This document shows positions 50,792 to 58,782 of a stretch of 64,000 bases of DNA, piece after piece. Source of the DNA: WQXF01 sp031552825 (GTDB taxonomy: Bacteria; Bacillota; Clostridia; Christensenellales; Aristaeellaceae). Within the stretch, counting starts at the first letter, position 1, and every line of letters starts with the position of its first letter. The notes beneath the pieces were generated by a model that saw only the letters and a list, made by a program, of their open reading frames with translations, did no database searches and was not told where the DNA came from. The stretch is from assembly GCA_031552825.1 (NCBI GenBank), contig JAVBMD010000007.1, positions 30,518 through 94,517 on the forward strand, given 5' to 3'. The position numbers were made by a program, and so were the translations under genes.

Positions 50792-51853
50792 ATGGATTTG
50801 CTTACGATATTGACTGAATCTGTGGCAAAGGGCGGTTCGGACATCTACATCGTGCCCGGCTCGCCGATCATCGCCAAGGTGCGCGGCAAGTTTGAACAGA
50901 TCAGCGAGGATACGCTGACCATCGACCAGTGCGCGCAGATCGTCGAGGAGATGTATGCGCTGAGCAACAAGCGCGACATGAGCGCGCTGCTGCTGCACGG
51001 CGACGACGACTTTTCGCTGTCGGTCTCCAAGCTGGGGCGCTTCCGCTGCAACGTGTACAAGCAGCGCGGCTCCCACGCGGCGGTGATGCGCGCGGTGCCC
51101 TTCGGCCTGCCCGACGCTTCGGAGCTGCACATCCCGGAGGAAGTGCTCAACCTTTGCCGCATCAAGCGCGGCATGATCCTTGTCACCGGCCCCGGCGGCA
51201 GCGGCAAGACCACTACGCTGGCCTGCATGATCGACCAGATCAACCGCGAGCGCGCCGGACACATCATCACGCTGGAGGATCCCATCGAGTACATTCACGC
51301 GCACCAGCGCTGCATCGTCAGCCAGCGCGAGATCATCAACGATACCGAGAGCTTCGCCAAGGCGCTGCGCGCCGCGCTCCGCCAAGTGCCGGATGTGATC
51401 CTGCTGGGCGAAATGCGCGATTATGAAACCATCCAGACCGCGCTGACCGCCGCCGAGACCGGCCATCTGCTGCTCTCCACGCTGCACACCGTCGGCGCCG
51501 CCAAGACCATCGACCGCATCGTCGACGTGTTCCCGGCCAACCAGCAGCAGCAGGTGCGCATCCAGCTTTCGATGGTGCTGCAGGCCGTGGTATCGCAGCA
51601 GCTGATCCCCACGGTGGACGGCAAAATGGAGCCGGCGCTGGAGGTTATGATTAGCAACAGCGCCATCCAGAACATCATTCGCGAGGGCAAGGGGCATCAG
51701 CTTGACAACGCCATCTTTGCCGGGGCGGCGCAGGGCATGCGCACGATGGACAGCGATCTGCTGCGGCTGTACAAAGCCGGGCGCATCTCCAAGGAGAACG
51801 CGCTGCTCTACGCCACCAATCCCGATACGCTGGAGCGCAAGATCAGCATGTAG
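50792..51853 (+). CDS. pilT: PilT-type pilus retraction ATPase
   Basis: 353 residues; ATG after GGAGGATACGGC. The N-terminal domain has GGSDIYIVPGSPIIAKVRGK. Walker A is GPGGSGKTTT (133-142), the Asp box TLEDPIEYIHAHQRCIVSQRE, Walker B VILLGEMRDYETIQTALTAAE, and the His box TLHTVGAAKTIDRIVDVF. AIQNIIREGKGHQ corresponds to the AIRNLIRE motif that marks PilT. It drives pilus retraction. No PilB-type extension ATPase is visible in the window, so it is either elsewhere or this enzyme serves alone. The stop lies in a 15-bp triplication. Confidence 0.88.
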   Translation: MDLLTILTESVAKGGSDIYIVPGSPIIAKVRGKFEQISEDTLTIDQCAQIVEEMYALSNKRDMSALLLHGDDDFSLSVSKLGRFRCNVYKQRGSHAAVMRAVPFGLPDASELHIPEEVLNLCRIKRGMILVTGPGGSGKTTTLACMIDQINRERAGHIITLEDPIEYIHAHQRCIVSQREIINDTESFAKALRAALRQVPDVILLGEMRDYETIQTALTAAETGHLLLSTLHTVGAAKTIDRIVDVFPANQQQQVRIQLSMVLQAVVSQQLIPTVDGKMEPALEVMISNSAIQNIIREGKGHQLDNAIFAGAAQGMRTMDSDLLRLYKAGRISKENALLYATNPDTLERKISM

Positions 51854-51883
51854 AAGATCAGTAAGTAGAAGATCAGCATGTAG
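51839..51883 (+). repeat. Three tandem 15-bp repeats at the pilT stop codon
   Basis: AAGATCAGCATGTAG (51839-51853) includes the last codons and stop of pilT. It is followed by AAGATCAGTAAGTAG (51854-51868) and a second exact copy (51869-51883). Each unit holds an in-phase TAG, so pilT has three successive stops. Confidence 0.92.
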
Positions 51884-51894
51884 GAGGGGTGATC

Positions 51895-51981
51895 GTGAAG
51901 AAACTGCTTCTTTTTCTGGTCGTGCTGATCCTCTGCCCGATCATCATAATCTTCAAACTGGCGAAAACCTTCGGTGACTGA
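51895..51981 (+). CDS. 28-residue hydrophobic membrane peptide
   Basis: GTG at 51895 follows TAGGAGGGGTGATC and the frame ends with TGA at 51981. The product is a two-lysine start, a hydrophobic stretch of about 20 residues (LLLFLVVLILCPIIIIF) and a short polar tail, so a single-pass membrane peptide. It lies between pilT and the BTAD regulator with tight spacing. The strong ribosome binding site and the operon position make it a likely real gene; its function is unknown. Confidence 0.62.
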   Translation: MKKLLLFLVVLILCPIIIIFKLAKTFGD

Positions 51982-52021
51982 GGCGCGCCCTCTCGATTCA
52001 CCGAGCGCATAGGAGGCTGCC

Positions 52022-53236
52022 ATGGAGCAAAGAATCAGTATCAAACTGCTGGGCGGATTTGACGTGGTGGTCGACGGCCGCAGCGTGGGCGAAGCGCTGA
52101 GCAAAACCAAGAAGGGTCAGTCGCTGCTGCAATACCTGCTGCTGCACCGCAACGCCGCCACCACCAACCGGAAATTGTGCGAAGCGCTGTGGCCCGACGA
52201 TCAGGGCAGCGGCAATCCGGAAAACGCGCTCAAGACGTTGGTCAGCCGCGTGCGCGCGCTGCTCAACGCCTGCGACGAGCGCCTCGGCGCGTGCATCATT
52301 ACCGAGCATAACGCCTACCGCTGGAGCGACGTGCCCGGCGTCGAGGTGGATTTGATCCGCTTCGAAAAGCTGTGCGCCGAGCTGCGGCAGGAGGCCGAGC
52401 TGACCATCGCCGTGCGCCGCAAGTTTGACGAGGCCATCGCGCTGTATACCGGCGATCTGCTGCCCGGTGCGGCGCGGGAGGAATGGGTTGTTTCGTGCAG
52501 CGCGCGGTTGCACGGGGACTTCCTTGCGCTGGCGCATCGCTACGTGGACATGCTGCGCGCCAAGGAGGCCTATGACGCGGTGGCGGGGGTATGCCGCAGC
52601 GCGCTGAATTTGGACGCCTTCGACGAGCAGCTGCACGTCGCGCTGATGGACGCGCTGGTGCGCACCAACCGCAACAACGAGGCGCTGCTGCAATATCGCC
52701 ACGTTACCAGCCTGCACGCGCGCTATCTGGATTCGCAGGTGCCGGAGGGCATCCGCAACTTCTACAGCGAAATCGTGCGCAACGGCCAAACGCTGGATGC
52801 CGATATCGATTTGATCGCGCAGGAATTGGAGGCGCGCCCGCCCGCCGAGAGCGCGTTCGTATGCGATTACGCGGTGTTTAAGGAGTATTACCACCTGCAG
52901 CTGCGCGCATTGGAACGCAGCGGCGCGGTGGTGTTTCTGGTGCTCATCATGATCGGCGGCATGGATTATCAGCCGGTGGATCCTTTGCTGCTGGAGGAAG
53001 TGATGAAGGATTTGCTGGGCGTGTTGCAGGGCAACCTACGCAAGGGCGACACCATCGCGCGCTACGGCGCGTCCAAGTACGCGATGCTGCTCTGCTGCGA
53101 CCATGCGGACAGGGGCAAGGACGTAATGGAGCGCGTGCGCCACGCCTTCTATGAGGCGCATGCCGGGGCGTCGATCCGCTTCAATTACCGCATCGTGGTG
53201 ATGAAGGAACTGGAGAAGCGCGGCGCAAAGGAATAG
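52022..53236 (+). CDS. BTAD-type transcriptional regulator with a degenerate GGDEF-like C-terminus
   Basis: 404 residues; ATG behind TAGGAGG. An OmpR-like winged helix spans about 1-95 (ISIKLLGGFDVVVDGRSVGE, CEALWPDD, NALKTLVSRVRALL). A bacterial transcriptional activation domain of TPR-like helices covers about 105-250. The last 130 residues resemble a diguanylate-cyclase fold (VVFLVLIMIGGMDY, then LRKGDTIARYGASKYAMLLC), in which the GGDEF signature is replaced by GASKY, so catalysis is not expected. Placement after the pilus genes suggests it controls or senses pilus function, perhaps by binding a nucleotide. Confidence 0.75.
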   Translation: MEQRISIKLLGGFDVVVDGRSVGEALSKTKKGQSLLQYLLLHRNAATTNRKLCEALWPDDQGSGNPENALKTLVSRVRALLNACDERLGACIITEHNAYRWSDVPGVEVDLIRFEKLCAELRQEAELTIAVRRKFDEAIALYTGDLLPGAAREEWVVSCSARLHGDFLALAHRYVDMLRAKEAYDAVAGVCRSALNLDAFDEQLHVALMDALVRTNRNNEALLQYRHVTSLHARYLDSQVPEGIRNFYSEIVRNGQTLDADIDLIAQELEARPPAESAFVCDYAVFKEYYHLQLRALERSGAVVFLVLIMIGGMDYQPVDPLLLEEVMKDLLGVLQGNLRKGDTIARYGASKYAMLLCCDHADRGKDVMERVRHAFYEAHAGASIRFNYRIVVMKELEKRGAKE

Positions 53237-53282
53237 CCGCGCCGATCCAAGCATACCGAGCAAAAACGGGGGAGGAAACCGC

Positions 53283-54017
53283 ATGCGGGATTATGCGCGG
53301 GAGCTGGAGGCGCGGGTGGCTTTTATCCGCGAGACGCTTTCGCAGGCACACGCCACCGGCGTGGTGTTTGGCAACAGCGGCGGCAAGGATAGCGCGCTGG
53401 TCGGCGCGCTGTGCAAGGCGGCCTGCGAGGACACGGTCGGCGTCATTCTGCCCTGCGATTCGGCGCGCAACCTAGGCGAGGATAAGTCCGACGCCGAGGC
53501 GGTGGCGGAAAAATACGGCATCGTGAATCGCGTGGCGGATTTGACCGCCGTCAAGGCGGCGATGCGCGCGACGCTGGGCGGGGAGCTGAGCCGCTCCGCC
53601 GACATCAACATCGCGCCGCGCCTGCGCATGACGGCGCTATACGCCATCGCCGCGGACGAAAACCGGCTGGTGGCCGGTACCGGCAACCGCAGCGAAATCT
53701 ACATGGGCTACTTCACCAAATGGGGCGACGGCAGCTGTGATTTCAATCCCATCGCCGATTTGACCGCCACCGAGGTGTTCGAATTTCTTGAGTTTCTCGG
53801 CGCGCCGGAAAACGTGCGGCGCAAGGCGCCCTCCGCCGGGCTGTTCGAAGGGCAGACCGACGAGGCCGATATGGGCATCACCTACCGCGCCATCGATACC
53901 TTTCTGCAACAGGGCACTGCCAACGAAAAAGACCGCGCGATCCTCGAACGGTATCACGCGGTCAGCGCGCACAAGCGGCGCATGCCAAAGATTTTCAGCG
54001 GCGAATGGGCGCCGTGA
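53283..54017 (+). CDS. nadE: Ammonia-dependent NAD synthetase
   Basis: 244 residues; ATG behind GGGGGAGGAAA. The ATP pyrophosphatase loop is FGNSGGKDSALVGA (29-42). GTGNRSEIYMGYFTKWGDGSCDFNPIADL near 135-163 and APSAGLFEGQTDEADMGITY near 183-202 complete the NadE signature. There is no glutaminase domain, so it uses ammonia. It makes NAD from deamido-NAD. A large repeat array follows. Confidence 0.92.
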   Translation: MRDYARELEARVAFIRETLSQAHATGVVFGNSGGKDSALVGALCKAACEDTVGVILPCDSARNLGEDKSDAEAVAEKYGIVNRVADLTAVKAAMRATLGGELSRSADINIAPRLRMTALYAIAADENRLVAGTGNRSEIYMGYFTKWGDGSCDFNPIADLTATEVFEFLEFLGAPENVRRKAPSAGLFEGQTDEADMGITYRAIDTFLQQGTANEKDRAILERYHAVSAHKRRMPKIFSGEWAP

Positions 54018-54019
54018 GG

Positions 54020-54467
54020 GGGGAGCGCGTTGCCGCAGGGGGGACGGAATCCCGACCGCTGCGGCGGGGCAAGGACGGAATCCCGACCGCTGTGGCGGGG
54101 CAAGGACGGAATCCCCCCACCGCTGCGGCGGTCCCCCTCCCTTTAACAAGGGAGGCAAGGGGCTTGCATTAAGAATCTCTTATAAAATAAGAAGCATATA
54201 CCAGCCTCCAAAAGCCTCCCTTGTTAAAGGGAGGGGAACCGCCCGCAGGCGGTGGAGGGATTCCCGCCGCTCACGGCGGCGGTCTCTCCGGTGTTAGTGT
54301 GGCGGTGGAGGGATTCCCGCCGCTCACGGCGGCGGTCTCTCCGGTGTGAGTGTGGCGGTGGAGGGAATCCTGCCCGCAGCGGCGGTCTCTCCGGCGTGGG
54401 TGCTGCGGTGGAGGGATTCCCGCCGCTCACGGCGGCGGTCTCTCTGTGGGCAGGGAGGGATTCCCGC
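54020..54467. repeat. Large composite repeat array after nadE (locus 5)
   Basis: The whole gap is repeat DNA without a gene. Left: units of GGACGGAATCCC-CCGCTG-type DNA repeated about three times. Centre: two inverted two-hairpin modules (about 54125-54156 and 54211-54260) around the AT-rich core 54171-54209 (CTCTTATAAAATAAGAAGCA). Right: an array of about 53-bp units. The arrangement mirrors the 37.7-kb locus. Confidence 0.82.
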
Positions 54468-54470
54468 CTA
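54261..54470. repeat. Tandem array of about 53-bp units
   Basis: Units starting TTCCCGCCGCTCACGGCGGC occur at 54261 and 54314, a 53-base period, followed by a diverged copy from about 54367 and another near 54418. Each carries GGCGGTCTCTCCGG and ends with GCGGTGGAGGGA. The last copy runs into the stop codon region of the Fe-S aldo/keto reductase. Confidence 0.83.
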
Positions 54471-55625
54471 CTGCCGCTTAAAAACCTTCCTAGCCGCCAA
54501 GCGCAGCGCGGGGTAAAGCGGCCCCTCCAGCGCTTTTTTTGTTGCCTTCAATTGCTCGCGGATGGCGATGTTCTGCGGGCAGTGCCGCTCGCACTTGCCG
54601 CAAGCGGTGCAGCGGGAGGCGTTGTGCTCGCCCACGCGCAGCAGGTAGTAAATACTGGAGCGCAACCGCCCTTCGATGGCAATATCGTTATAGCAGGTAA
54701 AGCAAAGCGGGATGTCCACCCCCTGCGGGCAGGGGATGCAGTAAGCGCAGCCAGTGCAGGGAACCCGCGTGGCGCGGCGCAGGGCATCGCGCGCCTCGTC
54801 GAACAGCGCAAGCTCCGGCGCCGACAGCGCGCCGGGCAGCGCGTCCTCGGCAATGCGCAGATTTTCCTCGAGCATGTCCATCGCGTTCATGCCGGAGAGC
54901 AACATTGTCACCTCGGGATGGTTCCACACCCAGCGCAGCGCCCACTCGGCGGGCGAGCGGCGGGGCTGCGCGTTCTCCCACACGGCGGCGGCGTCCTTGG
55001 GCAGGCGGGTTACCAGCTTGCCGCCGCGCAGCGGTTCCATCACGATGACCGGGATGCCCTTGGCGTGAGCATGGCGCAGGCCGCCCACGCCCGCTTGGTT
55101 GTGCTCGTCCATATAATTGTATTGGATCATGCAGAAATCCCAGTCATAGGCATCGACGATCTGCAGGAAGGCCTCGGCACGGCCGTGGAAGGAAAAGCCG
55201 AGGTTGCGGATGCGCCCTTTCTTTTTCTCCTCGGCGATCCAATCCAGCACGCCGCAGGAGAGCAGGCGCTGCCAGTCCGACAGATCGGTCAGCATGTGCA
55301 TGAGGTAATAATCGACGTGGTCGGTGCGCAAACGCTCCAGTTGCGCGGCAAACAGGCGGTCGATGTCGGCGCGCTTTTTGACCAGATAGTGCGGCAGCTT
55401 GGTGGCGATGCGCACCTTTTCGCGCAGGCCGTCCTTGGCGAGGATGCGCCCCAGCAGCGCCTCGTTGCCGGGATAGATGTAGGCGGTGTCGAAATAGTTG
55501 ACGCCTGCCTCGATGGCGCGGCGAATCAGCGCTTCGGCCGCCTGCTCGTCTCTCGGCAGGCGCATGCAGCCGTATCCCAACGCCGAAAGCAGGTCGCCGT
55601 TCTTTGTGTTTTGCTGTGTGCGCAT
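54468..55625 (-). CDS. Aldo/keto reductase with C-terminal 4Fe-4S domain
   Basis: 385 residues; ATG at 55625 behind TTGGAGAA. The barrel carries the catalytic residues Asp46 and Tyr51 (NYFDTAYIYPG), Lys76 (IATKLPHY) and His110 (YYLMHML). The C-terminal 100 residues hold two cysteine clusters: CTGCAYCIPCPQGVDIP, and CTACGKCERHCPQN for a 4Fe-4S centre. Such proteins are common in anaerobes; substrates are not known. The gene ends in repeat DNA and is divergent from the PHP gene. Confidence 0.87.
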   Translation of the reverse strand: MRTQQNTKNGDLLSALGYGCMRLPRDEQAAEALIRRAIEAGVNYFDTAYIYPGNEALLGRILAKDGLREKVRIATKLPHYLVKKRADIDRLFAAQLERLRTDHVDYYLMHMLTDLSDWQRLLSCGVLDWIAEEKKKGRIRNLGFSFHGRAEAFLQIVDAYDWDFCMIQYNYMDEHNQAGVGGLRHAHAKGIPVIVMEPLRGGKLVTRLPKDAAAVWENAQPRRSPAEWALRWVWNHPEVTMLLSGMNAMDMLEENLRIAEDALPGALSAPELALFDEARDALRRATRVPCTGCAYCIPCPQGVDIPLCFTCYNDIAIEGRLRSSIYYLLRVGEHNASRCTACGKCERHCPQNIAIREQLKATKKALEGPLYPALRLAARKVFKRQ

Positions 55626-55653
55626 AAGCTTCTCCAATCTGCATGATTCGCCC

Positions 55654-55682
55654 ATTATATGCCAAAAGACCGCAGATTTCAA
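55654..55682 (-). promoter_or_regulatory. Promoter of the Fe-S aldo/keto reductase gene
   Basis: On the minus strand TTGAAA (55682-55677) and TATAAT (55659-55654) with a 17-base spacer. Confidence 0.75.
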
Positions 55683-55683
55683 G

Positions 55684-55713
55684 TTGTCATTCCGGGGGGC
55701 ATGGTGTTATGAT
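55684..55713 (+). promoter_or_regulatory. Promoter of the PHP-TolB pair
   Basis: TTGTCA (55684-55689) and TATGAT (55708-55713) with an 18-base spacer. It stands back to back with the divergent reductase promoter, their -35 boxes one base apart. Confidence 0.68.
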
Positions 55714-55740
55714 ACGGAGAAGTGGGGGAGGGAACGCCGA

Positions 55741-56547
55741 ATGTTCGTGGATCTGCATGTACACAGCTGGTACTCCGACAGCACGCGCTCGCCCGAGGAA
55801 GTGGCGCGCGAGGCCAAGGCACAGGGGATTGGGCGCATCGCGCTGTGCGATCATAACACCGTGGCTGGGCATGCGGCGATGGCGGCTGCCTGCGCGGCGC
55901 AGGGCATCGAATGGACGCCCGGCGTGGAAATCGACGCGGCCTACGCGGGCGGCGATCAGCACCTGCTGGCCTATGGATGCGACTTTGCGCATCCGCCGCT
56001 GGCGGCGCTGCTGGCGGAGAACCTGCGCAATATGGAACAGGTCAGCATCGACCTGATCGCGCGCATGCGGGCCGAGGATTCGCGGCTGGATCCGGAGGAA
56101 TATGCCGGATATGCGCGCGACCCGGCGCGCGGCGGGTGGAAGGGCATCGACTACCTGCGCGGCAAGGGCTACGAGATCCGCTATCCCGACTGTATGGCGC
56201 TGTACGCGCGCCACGGATGCCGCCCTTCGCCCTTCGCGCCGGTGGAGCAGGTGGCGCGCCTGGTGCGCGAGGCGGGCGGATATGTGGTGTTGGCGCATCC
56301 CGGCGACAGGCTGCCGCAGGAGGGGTTCACGGCGCATCTGGAACGGCTGGCGGCGCTGGGCGTCGGCGGCGTAGAGTGCTACTATCCCTCACACAGCGAG
56401 GCGGTGCGGGCGGTTTGCCGCGATTTCTGCGCGGCGCACGGTTTGCGCGCGACCGCCGGAAGCGACGATCACGGCAGTTTTGCCGAGTGGGTAAACGGCG
56501 TGCATTACGCGTTGGGCGTGATACGGGTGGAGGAGGATTGCTTATGA
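55741..56547 (+). CDS. PHP-domain phosphoesterase
   Basis: 268 residues; ATG behind GGGGGAGGGAA. Metal-binding motif 1 is FVDLHVHSWYSDSTRSPEEV (His6, His8). ALCDHNTVAGHAAM, TPGVEIDAAY, VLAHPGDRLPQ and the C-terminal AGSDDHGSF give the other PHP motifs. The protein resembles the YciV/RNase AM branch (5'-nucleotide or 3',5'-bisphosphate phosphatases). The stop overlaps the next start by 4 bases. Confidence 0.85.
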   Translation: MFVDLHVHSWYSDSTRSPEEVAREAKAQGIGRIALCDHNTVAGHAAMAAACAAQGIEWTPGVEIDAAYAGGDQHLLAYGCDFAHPPLAALLAENLRNMEQVSIDLIARMRAEDSRLDPEEYAGYARDPARGGWKGIDYLRGKGYEIRYPDCMALYARHGCRPSPFAPVEQVARLVREAGGYVVLAHPGDRLPQEGFTAHLERLAALGVGGVECYYPSHSEAVRAVCRDFCAAHGLRATAGSDDHGSFAEWVNGVHYALGVIRVEEDCL

Positions 56548-57422
56548 ACCGGACGAACGAGCCGCCGCGCTTTGCGGAGCGCGACGTATTTTCCAGCTTG
56601 GAGATATTGGACACCGAAACCGGCGCTTGCGCGGCTGTGCGCGAGTTCGATCACCTGATCGAAGCGCCCAACTGGACCGCCGACGGGCAGGAGTTGGTAT
56701 ACAACGCGGGCGGCCGCATCTGGCGGCTGGATTTGCGCACGGGGGAATCGGCGATGGTCGATTCCGGCTTTGCCGACCGCTGCAACAACGATCACGTGCT
56801 CTCGCCGGACGGGCGCGAGGTCGCCGTCAGCCACCACGCGCCGGAGGACGGGCAATCGCGCATCTACCGCGTGCCGATGGCGGGCGGCGCGCCGGTGCTG
56901 GTCACGCCAGCCGCGCCCAGCTATCTGCACGGCTGGTCGAAGGACGGCATGCTGGCCTACTGCGCCGAGCGCAACGGGGAATACGATATCTACGCCATCC
57001 CGGCGGCGGGCGGCGCTGAAGTCCGGCTTACCGACGCGCCGGGGCTCAACGACGGCCCCGAGTACACGCCCGACGGGCAATACATATGGTTCAACTCGGT
57101 GCGCACCGGGCTGATGCAGATTTGGCGCATGCGCGCCGACGGCACGCAGCAGGAGCAGATGACCTTCGACGACGCCAACAGCTGGTTCCCGCATCTCTCG
57201 CCCGATGGGCGCTGGGTGGCGTACATCGCCTATCGCAAGGGCGACGTGCAGCCCGGCGATCACCCCGCCAACCGCGAGGTGGAGCTGCGCATGATGCCCG
57301 CACAGGGCGGCGCGCCTCGCACGTTGCTGCCGATCTTCGGCGGGCAGGGCAGCCTCAACGTCAATTCGTGGGCGCCGGACAGCCGCAGGCTGGCATTTGT
57401 CCGTTACAGAATCAAGAAGTAG
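56544..57422 (+). CDS. TolB-like beta-propeller protein
   Basis: 292 residues; ATG in an ATGA overlap with the PHP gene, behind GGAGGA. At least four WD40-like (PD40) repeats are visible: APNWTADGQELVYNAGGRIW, DHVLSPDGREVAVSHH, GPEYTPDGQYIWFNSV and WFPHLSPDGRWVAYIAY. No signal peptide is present, so it is cytosolic, unlike Gram-negative TolB. Such proteins often bind or hydrolyse sugar derivatives or peptides. The specific role is unknown. Confidence 0.8.
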   Translation: MNRTNEPPRFAERDVFSSLEILDTETGACAAVREFDHLIEAPNWTADGQELVYNAGGRIWRLDLRTGESAMVDSGFADRCNNDHVLSPDGREVAVSHHAPEDGQSRIYRVPMAGGAPVLVTPAAPSYLHGWSKDGMLAYCAERNGEYDIYAIPAAGGAEVRLTDAPGLNDGPEYTPDGQYIWFNSVRTGLMQIWRMRADGTQQEQMTFDDANSWFPHLSPDGRWVAYIAYRKGDVQPGDHPANREVELRMMPAQGGAPRTLLPIFGGQGSLNVNSWAPDSRRLAFVRYRIKK

Positions 57423-57472
57423 CATAAATCTTCTTTGTTTTATGAAAAAAATGGAGAATTTTGCGCACATGA

Positions 57473-57501
57473 TTGACACATGTTGGAACTATGAGTACAA
57501 T
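57473..57501 (+). promoter_or_regulatory. Promoter of the secreted protein gene
   Basis: TTGACA (57473-57478) and TACAAT (57496-57501) with a 17-base spacer, about 53 bases before the start codon. Confidence 0.78.
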
Positions 57502-57554
57502 CTTTACGTCTATACTTGCGGATAACTCAAAAAAATGCTTGGAGGGACTAGGAC

Positions 57555-58541
57555 ATGAAAAAGATCTTTGCCTTACTGATCGTGGCAGCGCTGATGCTGA
57601 GCTTGATGCCCGGCGCGTTTGCGGAGGCTCCGGTCGTGGGCAGCCTGAAGGCCGAGCAGCAGACCATTCGCGGCAATTCTTCTTGGACGCGCGAATCCTA
57701 CCCGGAAATCTGGATCACGCCGGTTTATTCGGAATACATCGTCGAGGGCAAGGACGCGGAAAAGTACCCCGCGAAGTTCCTGCGCTTCGCCCCGGTGGAG
57801 GGGTTCTCTCCGATGGAGTTTAGCGCCGACTACGCCTCCTTCATCAACTTCGACACGCTGGCGCAGTTTTCGTATCAGGCGATGGATCGCGCCTCCTTCG
57901 AGCTGTTCCTAGAGAAGGCCGAGAAGGAAAACACGCTTTCCGACGGCAGCGACGGCGTGGCGATTTATGTGATTCCCGATGGCCGCCGCGGCCGTGCGCT
58001 GATCGATCTGAAGGAGCAGTTTGGCGGCACCGCGAAGCTGTACATCGAGGTCTATGACCACACCGGCGATCTCACCGGCGAGCAGTTGGGCGAGTCGGTT
58101 CAGGCCGAAGCGCAGCGCGTCATGAGCACGATGAAGGTCGAGGATCTCAACGGATACTGGTCCAAGGGCGTGTATTCTTCCGTCACGCTGTATGACGACT
58201 ATGCGAAGGTCAGCGTCCCCGTCAATACCACCGATTGGACCATCACCAACGCTTCGGACAGAAGCCTTACCGCTTTGGAAGTGGTGGACGGCGAAGTGAT
58301 CGATACCGTTGTCAGCATCGACAGCTTTTACTACAAGGATGAGGCCAAGGACGCGAAGCTGGCCGACGGCACGCCGTACAAGGTACACAACATGGAGTAC
58401 AACAGCTACGCGTTCTTCTTCCTGAAGGACGGCGATCCCGACGGCAAGTGCCTGCTCATCAAGATCGAGACCGACGCGGCCTCCTTCCCCGAGAAGCTGG
58501 AGAAGGTGTACGCGCGCGTAACGATGCCCAAGGCTGAGTAA
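57555..58541 (+). CDS. Secreted protein of unknown function
   Basis: 328 residues; ATG behind TTGGAGGG. The signal peptide is MKKIFALLIVAALMLSLMPG with cleavage after GAFA near residue 23; there is no lipobox cysteine. The mature protein is beta-rich and acidic, with repeated Tyr/Phe and Asp motifs (SLTALEVVDGEVIDTVVSI). I do not recognise a domain. It has its own promoter and terminator. Confidence 0.72.
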   Translation: MKKIFALLIVAALMLSLMPGAFAEAPVVGSLKAEQQTIRGNSSWTRESYPEIWITPVYSEYIVEGKDAEKYPAKFLRFAPVEGFSPMEFSADYASFINFDTLAQFSYQAMDRASFELFLEKAEKENTLSDGSDGVAIYVIPDGRRGRALIDLKEQFGGTAKLYIEVYDHTGDLTGEQLGESVQAEAQRVMSTMKVEDLNGYWSKGVYSSVTLYDDYAKVSVPVNTTDWTITNASDRSLTALEVVDGEVIDTVVSIDSFYYKDEAKDAKLADGTPYKVHNMEYNSYAFFFLKDGDPDGKCLLIKIETDAASFPEKLEKVYARVTMPKAE

Positions 58542-58560
58542 AAAGCGCATTGCGCGCCGC

Positions 58561-58592
58561 CGCCCCTCTTCGAAAGGAGAGGGGCGTTTTTT
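58561..58592 (+). terminator. Terminator after the secreted protein gene
   Basis: CGCCCCTCT (58561-58569) pairs with AGAGGGGCG (58578-58586), followed by TTTTTT. Confidence 0.9.
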
Positions 58593-58604
58593 CGCCTTGC
58601 GAGG

Positions 58605-58737
58605 CGGCCAAAGGGCTTTGCGATCCCCACAGTTCGCCATAGTCGCTTGCTGCGCAAGCTCGTTGGCTTACTGGGCTTCCGCCTGCCTTTCTCCGCCACT
58701 GGCGGCGGCAGGCTATGCCCCCTTTGGAAACCTTCGC
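58605..58737 (-). repeat. Dispersed repeat, type 2 (locus 6)
   Basis: Inverted near-identical copy of the 44-kb repeat, with the AGCGACTATGGCGAACTGTG segment, the GAGCTTGCGCAGCAAGC hairpin and the GCCGCCGCCAGTGGCGG hairpin (given on the minus strand). It fills the gap between two terminators and carries no ORF. Confidence 0.82.
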
Positions 58738-58739
58738 AC

Positions 58740-58766
58740 AAAAAAAGCCGCCGCAGAGCGACGACT
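58740..58766 (-). terminator. Terminator of rpsT
   Basis: On the minus strand GTCGTCGC-TCT-GCGGCGGC forms an 8-bp stem with two G-U pairs, followed by TTTTTTT. Confidence 0.72.
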
Positions 58767-58782
58767 TTATTTGCCTAACTGG

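Noticed and set aside
54261..54470. Possible CRISPR array at the 53-bp repeats
   Set aside because: Units are directly adjacent and degenerate, with no spacers between short identical repeats, and there are no cas genes.
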